DNA from: Archangium minus
Lineage (GTDB): Bacteria > Myxococcota > Myxococcia > Myxococcales > Myxococcaceae
Reading direction: 5' to 3'
DNA: 64,000 nt
NCBI RefSeq assembly: GCF_044360475.1
Contig: NZ_CP043494.1
Location: forward strand, 10,354,001 to 10,418,000
In this document: positions 15,723-23,590 of the stretch, one piece after another
Layout of the letters: each line of letters opens with the position of its first letter
Position numbering within the stretch: the first letter of the stretch is position 1
Notes under the pieces: generated by a model
The model's input: only the letters and a program-made list of their open reading frames with translations
Databases searched by the model: none
What the model was told of the DNA's origin: nothing
Made by a program: the position numbers and the translations under genes

Positions 15723-16595
15723 CTACAACTTCTCGGCGTAGACGATCCGCTCGATCGCAGAAACCGGCACTGACCGACCGCTCGGCTTCACGTATCGCTC
15801 GCTCAACTCCTCACTTCCAACCTGTTCGAGCTCGCGCCAGGCATACTCCTTCAGGAAGTCGGCGATGTGCTCGGGCATCAGCCCAAAGCGCCACACGTCA
15901 TTCTTCACACGCATGGTCTGGTAGATTTCCTCCTGGCCATAGAGAGCGCTCCCTTCGATGAAGTCTTTGCGAACATAGGTGAACGCGAGACGGCTGCCGC
16001 GTCCACTCCTGGCCAGGAACTCGAACGTCTTCCGGACCCCCGCTTCCGTCAGGTACTGCGTGACGCCTTCCCAGATGAAGAAGGTCCTGCGCCCGAGCGC
16101 ATGGCCATGTGACGCCAGGGCGCTCTCCAACTCCTGTCGTTCGAAGTCGATGGGCACCAGCTTTACGTGAGCCGGGACCTCACCCAACAACGCTTGCAGC
16201 CTGGTCCGCTTGTATTCGATGTTCTCCGGTTGATCCACCTCGAACACCGGTACGTTGGCCAAAGCCGCGAGGCGGTACGCGCGAGTATCCAGGCCCGCCC
16301 CGAGGTTCACGACGGTCTCGATTCCCGCGCTCAATGCCTCGGTGACCTTGTCGTCGATGTATCGCTTCCGACACGGCATCAATCCCCAAAGCCCCGGGCC
16401 TTTCTTCTCCATGGCCCGGATGAACCACGCACGAATCGACGAGAGCCGGGTCATGACCACCAGAGCCCTCATGCCGGTTGGAAGGAATCGATAGGCGACG
16501 TCATCCTGAATCAGCCGCATCCCTGGCGGGAACAACTGCTCGACAGCCACGATGACCATCGGGCCGAATGCGGTCTGCGCTGCGGGGTTAGCCAT
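15723..16595 (-). CDS. Class I SAM-dependent methyltransferase (TIGR00027-like)
   Basis: A 290-residue methyltransferase of the leucine-carboxyl-methyltransferase-like superfamily. SAM-binding motif I is TVVNLGAGLDTRAYRLA; the acidic end of strand 2 is in VFEVDQPENIEYKR; FFIWEGVTQYLTEAGVRKTF is the characteristic motif of this family. It probably methylates a small-molecule or carboxyl substrate, possibly in secondary metabolism. ATG 16595 (MANPAAQTAFG) has AAAGGGG 9 nt upstream. Confidence 0.85.
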   Translation of the reverse strand: MANPAAQTAFGPMVIVAVEQLFPPGMRLIQDDVAYRFLPTGMRALVVMTRLSSIRAWFIRAMEKKGPGLWGLMPCRKRYIDDKVTEALSAGIETVVNLGAGLDTRAYRLAALANVPVFEVDQPENIEYKRTRLQALLGEVPAHVKLVPIDFERQELESALASHGHALGRRTFFIWEGVTQYLTEAGVRKTFEFLARSGRGSRLAFTYVRKDFIEGSALYGQEEIYQTMRVKNDVWRFGLMPEHIADFLKEYAWRELEQVGSEELSERYVKPSGRSVPVSAIERIVYAEKL

Positions 16596-16717
16596 TCTGC
16601 ATGCCCCTTTGTGAACCGTGTGGCCACGGTGCGAGTATTGACAGAATGACGAATATTGCCACACCTCACCGGACGAGCTGCCCGCGTTGGAAGCAAAGCG
16701 GGAGAGGGTGATGCGGC

Positions 16718-17950
16718 TCAGTAGGTCAGGCCGTACTTCGTCGCCTTCTCCTTCACGCCCTTCATCACGTTCGCGTCGAAGGAGTCTTCCTTCTCCGCCA
16801 CGTTCTTCGCGCGCCAGGTGTCGCGCTCCGCCGCCAGCTTCGCCGCCTTCTCCTCCAGCGCCTTCCGCTCGTCCGCCAGCTGCTTCACCTTCGCCTCGCG
16901 CGCCTTCGCGTCCAGCCCCTGCAGTTCCGCCGGCAGCTCGTCGTCCTTCACGCTCGCCAACGCCTCCGGCTGTGACGCCAGGTCCACCGCTCCGCCCACC
17001 GCCACCGGCGCGCTGCTCACCGCCGCCGCCTTCGCTGGCGCGCTCCCCGCCCCTCGCGTCGTCTTCATGAACTGGATGCGCTCGGCCGCCGCCTCCGGCG
17101 CCAGCTCCGCCATCTGCTCCGCCCTCACCCGGTTCGCGACCTGCGCCTCCTTCTTCCCCGCGTACAGCGTCTTGCGCGCCAGCTCCGCGTTCACCTTCGC
17201 CAGCTCCGCGTCATACGGCGTCGCCACCGCCACCATCCCGCCCGACTGCTCCAGCGACTCGTACCGCCCGTCCGTGATCTTCGCCGCGAGCTTCCAGTGC
17301 GTCTCCGTCTCCGGATCCCCACCACAGCGCACCGTGTTCACCACGATGTGCTTCTCCGCCGCCCGCTTCACCCAGTGGTTGAAGTTCCAGTCGTCCTTGC
17401 GCTGCGCCGGCGGCGCGTCCCCCACCAGGAAGATGAGCTTCATCGTCTCCCGGCTCTCATCCCACGACAGCTTCGACACCGCCTCGCCCAACCCCCGCCC
17501 CACGTGCTCCGGCGTGTCTCCGCCTCCATCCGCCCGCAGCTGGCGCAGGTTCGTGAAGAGGCCGTCCAGGTCCTCCGTCAGCTCGTACCGCCGCGTCACG
17601 TACTCGTCCCCCACGTCCCGGTACGCCACCAGCCCCACCCTCACCCGCGGCGTGGGCTTGCCCTGGGCGATCCTCGACGCGATGGAGAAGATCTTCTGCT
17701 TCGCTCCCTCGATGAGCCCTCCCATTGAGCCCGTCGTGTCCAGGACGAAGACCACGTCGATCCTCGGCCGCGCCTGCTGCTGCTGGGACTGCGGCTGCTG
17801 CTGTGGAGCCTGGACAACCGGCGGCCTCTGGAGCTGGGCCTGAGGCTTCGCGGGCATGGGAGGGGCCTCGGAGAGGGCCAGAGAGGACGCGAGCGTGACG
17901 AGGGCGAGCGCGGCCCCGAGCACGGGGCGCGAGAAGGGCTTCAGGGTCAT
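16718..17950 (-). CDS. Secreted von Willebrand factor A domain protein
   Basis: A 410-residue exported protein. A signal peptide (LGAALALVTLASSLALSEA) is followed by a Gln/Pro-rich linker (residues about 30-60), then a VWA domain with a MIDAS motif DTTGSMGG and a later Asp/Gly cluster (LVGDAPPAQRKDDWNF). The C-terminal 150 residues are Ala/Lys/Glu-rich and likely coiled coil (KQLADERKALEEKAAKLAAE). It probably mediates metal-dependent protein contact outside the inner membrane. No MoxR-type partner is adjacent. Confidence 0.85.
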   Translation of the reverse strand: MTLKPFSRPVLGAALALVTLASSLALSEAPPMPAKPQAQLQRPPVVQAPQQQPQSQQQQARPRIDVVFVLDTTGSMGGLIEGAKQKIFSIASRIAQGKPTPRVRVGLVAYRDVGDEYVTRRYELTEDLDGLFTNLRQLRADGGGDTPEHVGRGLGEAVSKLSWDESRETMKLIFLVGDAPPAQRKDDWNFNHWVKRAAEKHIVVNTVRCGGDPETETHWKLAAKITDGRYESLEQSGGMVAVATPYDAELAKVNAELARKTLYAGKKEAQVANRVRAEQMAELAPEAAAERIQFMKTTRGAGSAPAKAAAVSSAPVAVGGAVDLASQPEALASVKDDELPAELQGLDAKAREAKVKQLADERKALEEKAAKLAAERDTWRAKNVAEKEDSFDANVMKGVKEKATKYGLTY

Positions 17951-18085
17951 GGAAAGGGCTCCGGGGAGAGAAAATCCGAGTCGAAAATCCAGCGCGCGCT
18001 CGGTGGTGTAACGGACGAGCCGCCGGCCGGGTCTATCGTCCCCGGTTGCACCCGCTCCGTCCGGGCGCTACGCCTGTGCCCACCC

Positions 18086-18985
18086 GTGCGCGTCTTCCAC
18101 TGTGACCAGTACGTCGTCCCGCTCCCTCCCGGGCACCGCTTCCCCATGGAGAAGTACCGGCTCCTGCGCGAGTTGCTCCTGGAGCGCCGGGTCATCCCCC
18201 CTGAGTGGCTCCGGGCCTCCGTCCCCGTCTCGCGCGAGGACCTGGAGCGCGTCCACACTCCGCGCTACCTCGACTCGCTCTGGACGGGCACCCTCACCGA
18301 GGCGGAAGCGCGCAGGTTGGGTTTCCCCTGGTCCGAGGATCTGCTCGTGCGCTCCCGCGCCTCCGTGGGGGGCACCGTGGGCGCCGCCCGGGCCGCGCTT
18401 GAGGACGGTATCGCCGGCAACCTCGCCGGAGGCACCCACCACTCCTTCCCGGACCACGGCGAGGGCTACTGCGTCTTCAACGACATCGCCGTCGCCATCC
18501 GCGTCCTCCAGGCCGAGCGCCGCATCCAACGCGCCGTGGTGGTGGACCTCGACGTGCACCAGGGCAACGGCACCGCCGCCGTCTTCGAGGGCGACGACTC
18601 CGTCTTCACCTTCTCCATCCACGGCGAGCACAACTTCCCCTTCCGCAAGCAGCGCTCCAGCCGCGACGTGGGCCTGCCCGATGGTGTAGACGACCGTGCC
18701 TACCTCGATGTGCTCGCCATACACCTGACCGAGGTGCTCGAAGCCTCCGGCGCCGACATCCTCTTCTACCAGGCCGGGGTGGATCCGCTCGCCGAGGACG
18801 CGCTCGGCCGGCTCTCACTGACCCACGCGGGAATGAAGGAGCGGGACCGTCTGGTATTGGAGGCCGCCTGGCACCGGGGCATTCCGATCGTCCTCACCCT
18901 GGGCGGCGGCTACGCGAAGCCCATCACCGCCACGCTCGAGGCCCACGTGGGCACCTATGAGACGGCCCTCTCCGTCTTCCGCTAG
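18086..18985 (+). CDS. Histone-deacetylase-family hydrolase (acetoin-utilisation/APAH type)
   Basis: A 299-residue arginase-fold deacetylase. The active-site His pair lies in GTHHSFPDHGEGYCVFNDI, zinc ligands Asp and His in VVDLDVHQGNGT and Asp in FYQAGVDPLAEDALG; the closing loop is LTLGGGY. Bacterial members deacetylate proteins, acetylpolyamines or small molecules; the substrate here is unknown. The start is GTG 18086, which begins directly at the first conserved strand (RVFHCDQYV). It converges with the next gene at 18992, only 6 bp away. Confidence 0.9.
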   Translation: MRVFHCDQYVVPLPPGHRFPMEKYRLLRELLLERRVIPPEWLRASVPVSREDLERVHTPRYLDSLWTGTLTEAEARRLGFPWSEDLLVRSRASVGGTVGAARAALEDGIAGNLAGGTHHSFPDHGEGYCVFNDIAVAIRVLQAERRIQRAVVVDLDVHQGNGTAAVFEGDDSVFTFSIHGEHNFPFRKQRSSRDVGLPDGVDDRAYLDVLAIHLTEVLEASGADILFYQAGVDPLAEDALGRLSLTHAGMKERDRLVLEAAWHRGIPIVLTLGGGYAKPITATLEAHVGTYETALSVFR

Positions 18986-18991
18986 GGAGCC

Positions 18992-19825
18992 TCACTTCCG
19001 CATGCGGCACTTGAAGGAGATCACCTCGAGCGTCTCGAGGACATCCTCCCGGCTACCGCGCTGAAACATCGCGTAGCCACCCAGGACACTGGGGCACTCC
19101 ACCGCATCGACCGTGGGTCGGCGGTCAGACCACGTCCTCACCCGGATGCAATCGTGCACCCGCTCGTCGATGACGACCTTCACGTCGAGCGCCAACGCAA
19201 GCCGAATATCCACCATGCCATCGGCATCGGGCTCCCGCTTCGAGGGAGAGCGGCAGGAGGAAGGCGCCTCACCGGAGGTCCACGGCTTGAGGTCCACGCG
19301 GATACGAAGCGGCCCTTCCGCGGGTGGCGCTCCAACGCGCCGCCACATCTCTTCCACTCTTTTGATACCCGCGCATGGATCCCGGCGGTTGCCACACATG
19401 AAGCCCCCACCGGCGGTGGAGATGCGCTGGGTTACCTCTACATCCACACGCTTCCCGTCGACCTCCAGGACGTCCCGACGCAGGAACTGCCGGGAGAGGA
19501 CCGCGCCCTCTCCCCAGAATGACGGTTCGAACTCCATCGAGCAGCAATGTTTGCTGCGCGTTCCATCGCGCTGCACACGCTCGGAACGCAGCTCCGCCCG
19601 GAAGTCATCGTCGGGGCGCATGCGCGTGATGTGCTCCACGAAGGGCGCGCCCCCTCCCGCGGGAAGGTGGCGCAGGGTCAAGGTGCTGCCCGGCTTGCAC
19701 TGAGGCCAGTAGAGCGGAGCGGGACGTGTCCACTCCACCGGAACAGGATCGCGCTTCGTGGATGGAGGCCCTGCTCCGAGGAGGCCCAGAACCAGGCTGA
19801 AGAGGACACCCCGTGCGGCCTTCAT
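18992..19825 (-). CDS. Secreted hypothetical protein, 277 aa
   Basis: Begins with a short signal peptide (ARGVLFSLVLGLLGAG) and has a Cys-containing soluble body: KHCCSMEFEPSFW, GFMCGNRRDPCAG, APSSCRSPSKR, VECPSVLGG and a terminal FKCRMRK. The Cys content suggests disulphides outside the cytoplasm. I recognise no family. GAGGAGG 8 nt before ATG 19825 supports the start. It lies 35 bp downstream of the ATP-grasp gene and may belong to the same transcript. Confidence 0.7.
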   Translation of the reverse strand: MKAARGVLFSLVLGLLGAGPPSTKRDPVPVEWTRPAPLYWPQCKPGSTLTLRHLPAGGGAPFVEHITRMRPDDDFRAELRSERVQRDGTRSKHCCSMEFEPSFWGEGAVLSRQFLRRDVLEVDGKRVDVEVTQRISTAGGGFMCGNRRDPCAGIKRVEEMWRRVGAPPAEGPLRIRVDLKPWTSGEAPSSCRSPSKREPDADGMVDIRLALALDVKVVIDERVHDCIRVRTWSDRRPTVDAVECPSVLGGYAMFQRGSREDVLETLEVISFKCRMRK

Positions 19826-19860
19826 GTGATCTGCCTCCTCGCTGGGCGAGGAGAACGAGC

Positions 19861-20886
19861 TTACATGAGCGCCGGGCTCTCAGCGAGCGCGGGCCGGGCC
19901 GTACCTCGCCCGAGCCCATGACGGCGCGCGGCCACTTCGACGATGCGTTGGATGAGCGCCGGATAGGACAGGCCCGTCTCCCGCGCTCCGAGCGCCACCT
20001 CGCACTTCGCCTCGAGATAGGGATTGGGATTCACCTCGAGCAGGTAGGGCTCGTTGGTGACGCTGGACACGCGGAAGTCGATGCGCGCGTAGTCGCGTAG
20101 CTTGAGCGCTCGGAAGGCCGTCACCGCGGCCCGCTCGATTCGACCGCGCAGCTCGTCCGAGAGATCTCTCGGCAGGACGAGCTGGGGGCTCCCGGGTGTA
20201 TCCGGCCCGAACTTCACCTCCCGGTCGGCGATCTTCATGCGCTTGCGGCTCCACTTCCTTCCGAAGTCGAGCTCCACCACGGGAAGCACCTCGGGCCGGG
20301 AGTGCTCGCCCAGCACGCCCACGTAGATCTCCCGCCCCTCGATGAACTCCTCCGCGAGCGCCTCGTCGTTGTACTCCTCGTGGATCTTCTTCACGCGGCG
20401 CGCCAGCCCCTCCATGTCTTTCTCCACACCCAGGCCCATGGAGGCATCCGAGCGGGCCGGCTTGACGATGAGCGGGAAGGACAGGTCTCCATTCGTCTGG
20501 AACGAGCTTCCATCGAAGGAGGCGAAGCGCGGGGTGAGCACTCCGTGGAACTGGAGGAGCTGCTTGGTGAGGATTTTATCCTGTGCGAGCAGCAGGCCCG
20601 CCGTCCCCGAGCCCGTGAAGGGCACGCGCGCGAGCTCCAGCACCGCGGCGACATTCACCTCCAAGCGGTAGTCCTCGGCGAAGCTCTCGCAGAGGTTGAA
20701 GACGAGGTCGGCGCCACACCGTGACACCTGCCGCACCAGGTCCGAGACACTCTCATCAACGCGGAGGGGCACCGAAGTGTGTCCCGCCTCCTCGAGCGCG
20801 GCGCTCACCTGCTCCATCACCGGATCGGGTTGTTCATCCTTGGGCTGGTAGTGGAGGACCGCGATGCGTAGGGGTGACAAAGCCAT
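19861..20886 (-). CDS. ATP-grasp ligase of the D-Ala-D-Ala ligase superfamily
   Basis: A 341-residue ATP-grasp enzyme that would activate a carboxylate as acyl-phosphate and join it to an amine. Recognisable parts: DLVFNLCESFAEDYRLEVN (N-domain), FPLIVKPARSDASMGLGV (ATP-binding Lys and Ser loop), EEFIEGREIYVGV, YARIDFRVSS, and the metal site YLLEVNPNPYLEAKCE. It is not an orthologue of Ddl; its true substrate is unknown. It lies 3 bp downstream of a zinc-peptidase gene, an arrangement suggesting a peptide-making and peptide-cutting pair. Confidence 0.85.
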   Translation of the reverse strand: MALSPLRIAVLHYQPKDEQPDPVMEQVSAALEEAGHTSVPLRVDESVSDLVRQVSRCGADLVFNLCESFAEDYRLEVNVAAVLELARVPFTGSGTAGLLLAQDKILTKQLLQFHGVLTPRFASFDGSSFQTNGDLSFPLIVKPARSDASMGLGVEKDMEGLARRVKKIHEEYNDEALAEEFIEGREIYVGVLGEHSRPEVLPVVELDFGRKWSRKRMKIADREVKFGPDTPGSPQLVLPRDLSDELRGRIERAAVTAFRALKLRDYARIDFRVSSVTNEPYLLEVNPNPYLEAKCEVALGARETGLSYPALIQRIVEVAARRHGLGRGTARPALAESPALM

Positions 20887-20889
20887 GGC

Positions 20890-21960
20890 TCATTCCTCGA
20901 AGAAGCGGTCGGTGTAGAGGTAATTCATGGTCAGCACGGTCACGAGCGAGGCGAGCCGAAGGCCCGCCTCCCGGCTGTCATCGGGATGCAGGGTGAGGCC
21001 CATCGCGGCGGTGCGCTCGGCCAGGTGATCGAGCAGCGCGCGGACGACGCCCCGGCTCACGCCCGAATACTGGCTCACCACGGAGAGCAAGCGCTGGCGC
21101 TCGGCCTGCACGAGCGTCTCCGCTCGAACGGGCGCCTCGCCCGGGCCCTCGAAGATCTCCTCCAGGGACTGGTCGAAGGCGTTGCGCAGCTCGAGGTCCA
21201 CCTTCTCGTCGAGCTCGCGCTGACGGTAGTGATCGAGGACGGTGCCCTCCATCTCCTCGGTGGTGAGGTCTGGCTCGGCGAGCTCGACGACAGGAGGCGC
21301 GCGACCCAACCGCGCCACGATGTCTTCCACGTACTGGAGCTTCCGCAGGGCCCCCCAGCCCTGGTAGCGGTTGCGCCAATCACTGCCAGGAGTGAGCCAC
21401 ACGGCGAAGGTCTCGGCGAAGTCCTCGTCCGGATGCTTCTGGGCGTACCAGCCGGAGATGTGCAGGACGTAGCGACGGGAGAAGGGCTGGGGTTTGTAAT
21501 CGTCACGGTAGGGCCGCGAGTAGTCGCCGAACACGCGCAGCCACTCGTCTGTCTCGTAGAGCCGGTAGGCGTAGTTGAAGGCGTGGCCCGCCTCGTGGCG
21601 GAGATACATGAGGATCTCCGCCTCGGTCTCCGCGTCGCCCCCCAGGTCCGCCTCGATGGACAGCAGCGCCGGATCGGCGAGGTAGAAAGGCAGACCGATG
21701 ACGGGGACTCCCGAGGGACATCCCCATTCGTCCGACAGGTAGCACTGGGGTTTGAAGGAAATCCCCTTCGCCTCGAGCTCCGCGTGGAGCTGCGCGATGT
21801 GGCGTTCGAGCGGCGTGCCGGCCAGGCGAAGCGAGAGGTCCTTGATGCGCGCCTGGAGCAGGGCCTCGCGTTGAGGAGACAGTCTTCCGCGTCCCTCACC
21901 GTGCTCGGTGGGGTGCTTCTCCCGCATGACCAACGGGTCTGGCTGGGACGGTGGCAACAT
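20890..21960 (-). CDS. Putative zinc-binding metallopeptidase (Peptidase_Mx-like)
   Basis: A 356-residue cytosolic protein with a gluzincin-type motif LRHEAGHAFNYAYRLYE (zinc His pair and catalytic Glu). A downstream FAETFAVWLTPGSDWRNRY supplies a plausible third ligand (Glu). It resembles the putative zinc-binding metallopeptidases of PF15887; I cannot confirm this without a profile search. There is no signal peptide. ATG 21960 has AAGG at about 5 nt. The next gene, an ATP-grasp ligase, starts 3 bp after its stop, so both products probably act on the same substrate. Confidence 0.75.
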   Translation of the reverse strand: MLPPSQPDPLVMREKHPTEHGEGRGRLSPQREALLQARIKDLSLRLAGTPLERHIAQLHAELEAKGISFKPQCYLSDEWGCPSGVPVIGLPFYLADPALLSIEADLGGDAETEAEILMYLRHEAGHAFNYAYRLYETDEWLRVFGDYSRPYRDDYKPQPFSRRYVLHISGWYAQKHPDEDFAETFAVWLTPGSDWRNRYQGWGALRKLQYVEDIVARLGRAPPVVELAEPDLTTEEMEGTVLDHYRQRELDEKVDLELRNAFDQSLEEIFEGPGEAPVRAETLVQAERQRLLSVVSQYSGVSRGVVRALLDHLAERTAAMGLTLHPDDSREAGLRLASLVTVLTMNYLYTDRFFEE

Positions 21961-22065
21961 GTCCCTTGAGGTAAGGAGCGTGCACCCGAAAGGTCAGTCT
22001 CCATCTGACGCAGGGCAGACGGGGGGACGAGCGCACGTCAGTCAAGTGAGTGCTCGGGCCCACGA

Positions 22066-22545
22066 CTAGCGAGGGAGCGTGAGCGCCAGAACCAGGAGAA
22101 GAAAAGCGAGCCACGACGACGCGGTGCGGAGCCGGTTGATGCGGAAATAGCGCTCACGCACCACTCCCCAATCAGCTGGGGGTGATTGCACCTTCCATCC
22201 CAGAATCACGTCGTACAGCGGCTCGGCGGCATACCGGGAGAGGAGGAATGGCCCGACCAGGAAGGCCAGCATCCCCGCCAGGGTCAGCACCCAGGTAAGG
22301 CGCCCGGCGTCCTCACGCCCCAGCAGCAAGGCCGCCGCTGGCGCCAGAACGGACGCCAGCGTGAGGATGAGGTTGATGGGCGCCTTGCGCGCCAAGGGCA
22401 GGAAGCCCTGCATCACCCGGGTGAAGTCTCGAGCGTCCAAGCCCTTCAGCACCCGTTGGAGCAGGAAGAGCACGGCCGCCAGAATCCCGCTGAACAACCC
22501 GCTCGCGAGCACACCGAGCGCAAGCGCCAGAGAGAAATCGTCCAT
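22066..22545 (-). CDS. DUF1772-like small membrane protein
   Basis: A 159-residue protein with four hydrophobic segments (LALALGVLASGLFSGILAAV, LILTLASVLAPAAALLL, WVLTLAGMLAFLVGPFLL, ASSWLAFLLLVLALTL). The conserved polar element RYFRINRLRTASSW before the last helix fits DUF1772/anthrone-oxygenase-like proteins. The biochemical role is unclear. ATG 22545 follows GAGGAGG at 6 nt; an upstream in-frame ATG at 22566 lacks one. Confidence 0.75.
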   Translation of the reverse strand: MDDFSLALALGVLASGLFSGILAAVLFLLQRVLKGLDARDFTRVMQGFLPLARKAPINLILTLASVLAPAAALLLGREDAGRLTWVLTLAGMLAFLVGPFLLSRYAAEPLYDVILGWKVQSPPADWGVVRERYFRINRLRTASSWLAFLLLVLALTLPR

Positions 22546-22676
22546 GGGGGGCCTCCTCACGGACAATCTACGTACGAACCGCGTGAGCGCGAGCGTGACC
22601 GCTTTATCTTGGATTCCGTGAAGAGCATAATTTTGTGTGCTTCACCCCATCGCGTGCTGACGCGGAAGGAATCCCC

Positions 22677-23015
22677 ATGAAGAGCGCCGTGAGCATTGTC
22701 GTGTCATTGGCCGCCAGCATCCTGCTGGCCTGTGGTGTTGGTCCCGAATCGGCCGTGGACGAGTCCGTCTCTCCGTCCTCCACCGGGCCGGAGTCCTCTT
22801 CTGCTCCCGAGGTGTCCGAGTCCACCGTGTCGCCCATGGCCTGCGTGACCCTCTATCGTCCTCGCTACAGCAGTTGGTGGAGCTCTTTCCCCATTGAGGT
22901 CGACGGGCAGATGGGTGGCTGTGAGACCCACGACGACTGCACCACGACCTGCTGGGGCGTCGAGACTCCCTATTACATGCACGAAGGCTTCTTCTATTGC
23001 ACCTACTGCCCCTGA
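22677..23015 (+). CDS. Small Cys-rich lipoprotein, 112 aa
   Basis: Signal IVVSLAASILLAC gives a lipobox LLAC. A Ser/Pro/Glu linker (about 35 residues) follows, then a compact domain with six cysteines (GGCETHDDCTTTCWGVE, FFYCTYCP) and aromatic-rich YRPRYSSWWSSFP. The paired Cys pattern suggests a disulphide-bonded exposed domain. The function is unknown. AAGGA 7 nt before ATG 22677 is a good ribosome site, and an AT-richer stretch with CATAAT lies about 45 bp upstream. Confidence 0.75.
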   Translation: MKSAVSIVVSLAASILLACGVGPESAVDESVSPSSTGPESSSAPEVSESTVSPMACVTLYRPRYSSWWSSFPIEVDGQMGGCETHDDCTTTCWGVETPYYMHEGFFYCTYCP

Positions 23016-23026
23016 GGCTCACGGAC

Positions 23027-23524
23027 ATGAAAGAGAAAGACCTTCAGTATGTCTTGGATTGGATCGCCATCCAGGAGCTGGTGGCGGAGTACGGTCAGGC
23101 CATCGACTTCGGCCGCGATACGGGAGACTGGAGCCGCTGGGCCAACGTCTTCACGCCCCAGGTCACCGCGGACTACACCCGGTTCCGAGGCGGAGGCGAG
23201 CCCTCTCACCTCACGCGGGAAGAGCTGGCTGAGTTTGGCAGGGCGTCCCTGGTACCCTTCAGCAGGGTTCAACACGCCACGGCCAACAGCGTGAGAATCC
23301 ACTTCAAGAGCAACACGCAGGCGGAGGTGATGGCCTACGCGGAAGTCGCCCATTACTTCACCCTGGGCGGCGTCCAGCAGGAGTGGACCATCATCGCCCG
23401 CTACACGCACGAGGTGGAGAAGACCCCGGACGGATGGAAGATCCGCAAGGTGCTCCTGGATCCCATCCACTACCGCGGCAACCCGCTAGGCCTGGAGCTG
23501 GTCAACGGCAAGCGGATCGTCTGA
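23027..23524 (+). CDS. SnoaL/NTF2-like protein
   Basis: A 165-residue protein starting MKEKDLQYVLDWIAIQELVA, typical of the SnoaL-like NTF2 fold (LVAEYGQAIDFGRDTGDWSRWANVFTPQV), with the strand pattern HATANSVRIHF...VMAYAEVAHYF...WTIIARYTHEVEKTPDGWKI. Members include small isomerases, hydratases and binding proteins of polyketide or aromatic metabolism; no catalytic assignment is possible. It starts 11 bp after the lipoprotein gene and is probably co-transcribed. A strong hairpin follows its stop. Confidence 0.82.
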   Translation: MKEKDLQYVLDWIAIQELVAEYGQAIDFGRDTGDWSRWANVFTPQVTADYTRFRGGGEPSHLTREELAEFGRASLVPFSRVQHATANSVRIHFKSNTQAEVMAYAEVAHYFTLGGVQQEWTIIARYTHEVEKTPDGWKIRKVLLDPIHYRGNPLGLELVNGKRIV

Positions 23525-23535
23525 ACGCACACCTC

Positions 23536-23570
23536 ACGCGCTCGGGGTGCTCACCTGTCCCCGAGCGCGT
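23536..23570. terminator. Strong bidirectional hairpin
   Basis: A perfect 12-bp stem (ACGCGCTCGGGG / CCCCGAGCGCGT) with an 11-nt loop occupies the 66-bp gap between the convergent SnoaL-like and thiaminase-like genes. It probably terminates or protects both transcripts. Confidence 0.7.
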
Positions 23571-23590
23571 CTCACAGCGCCCCTTCGACT

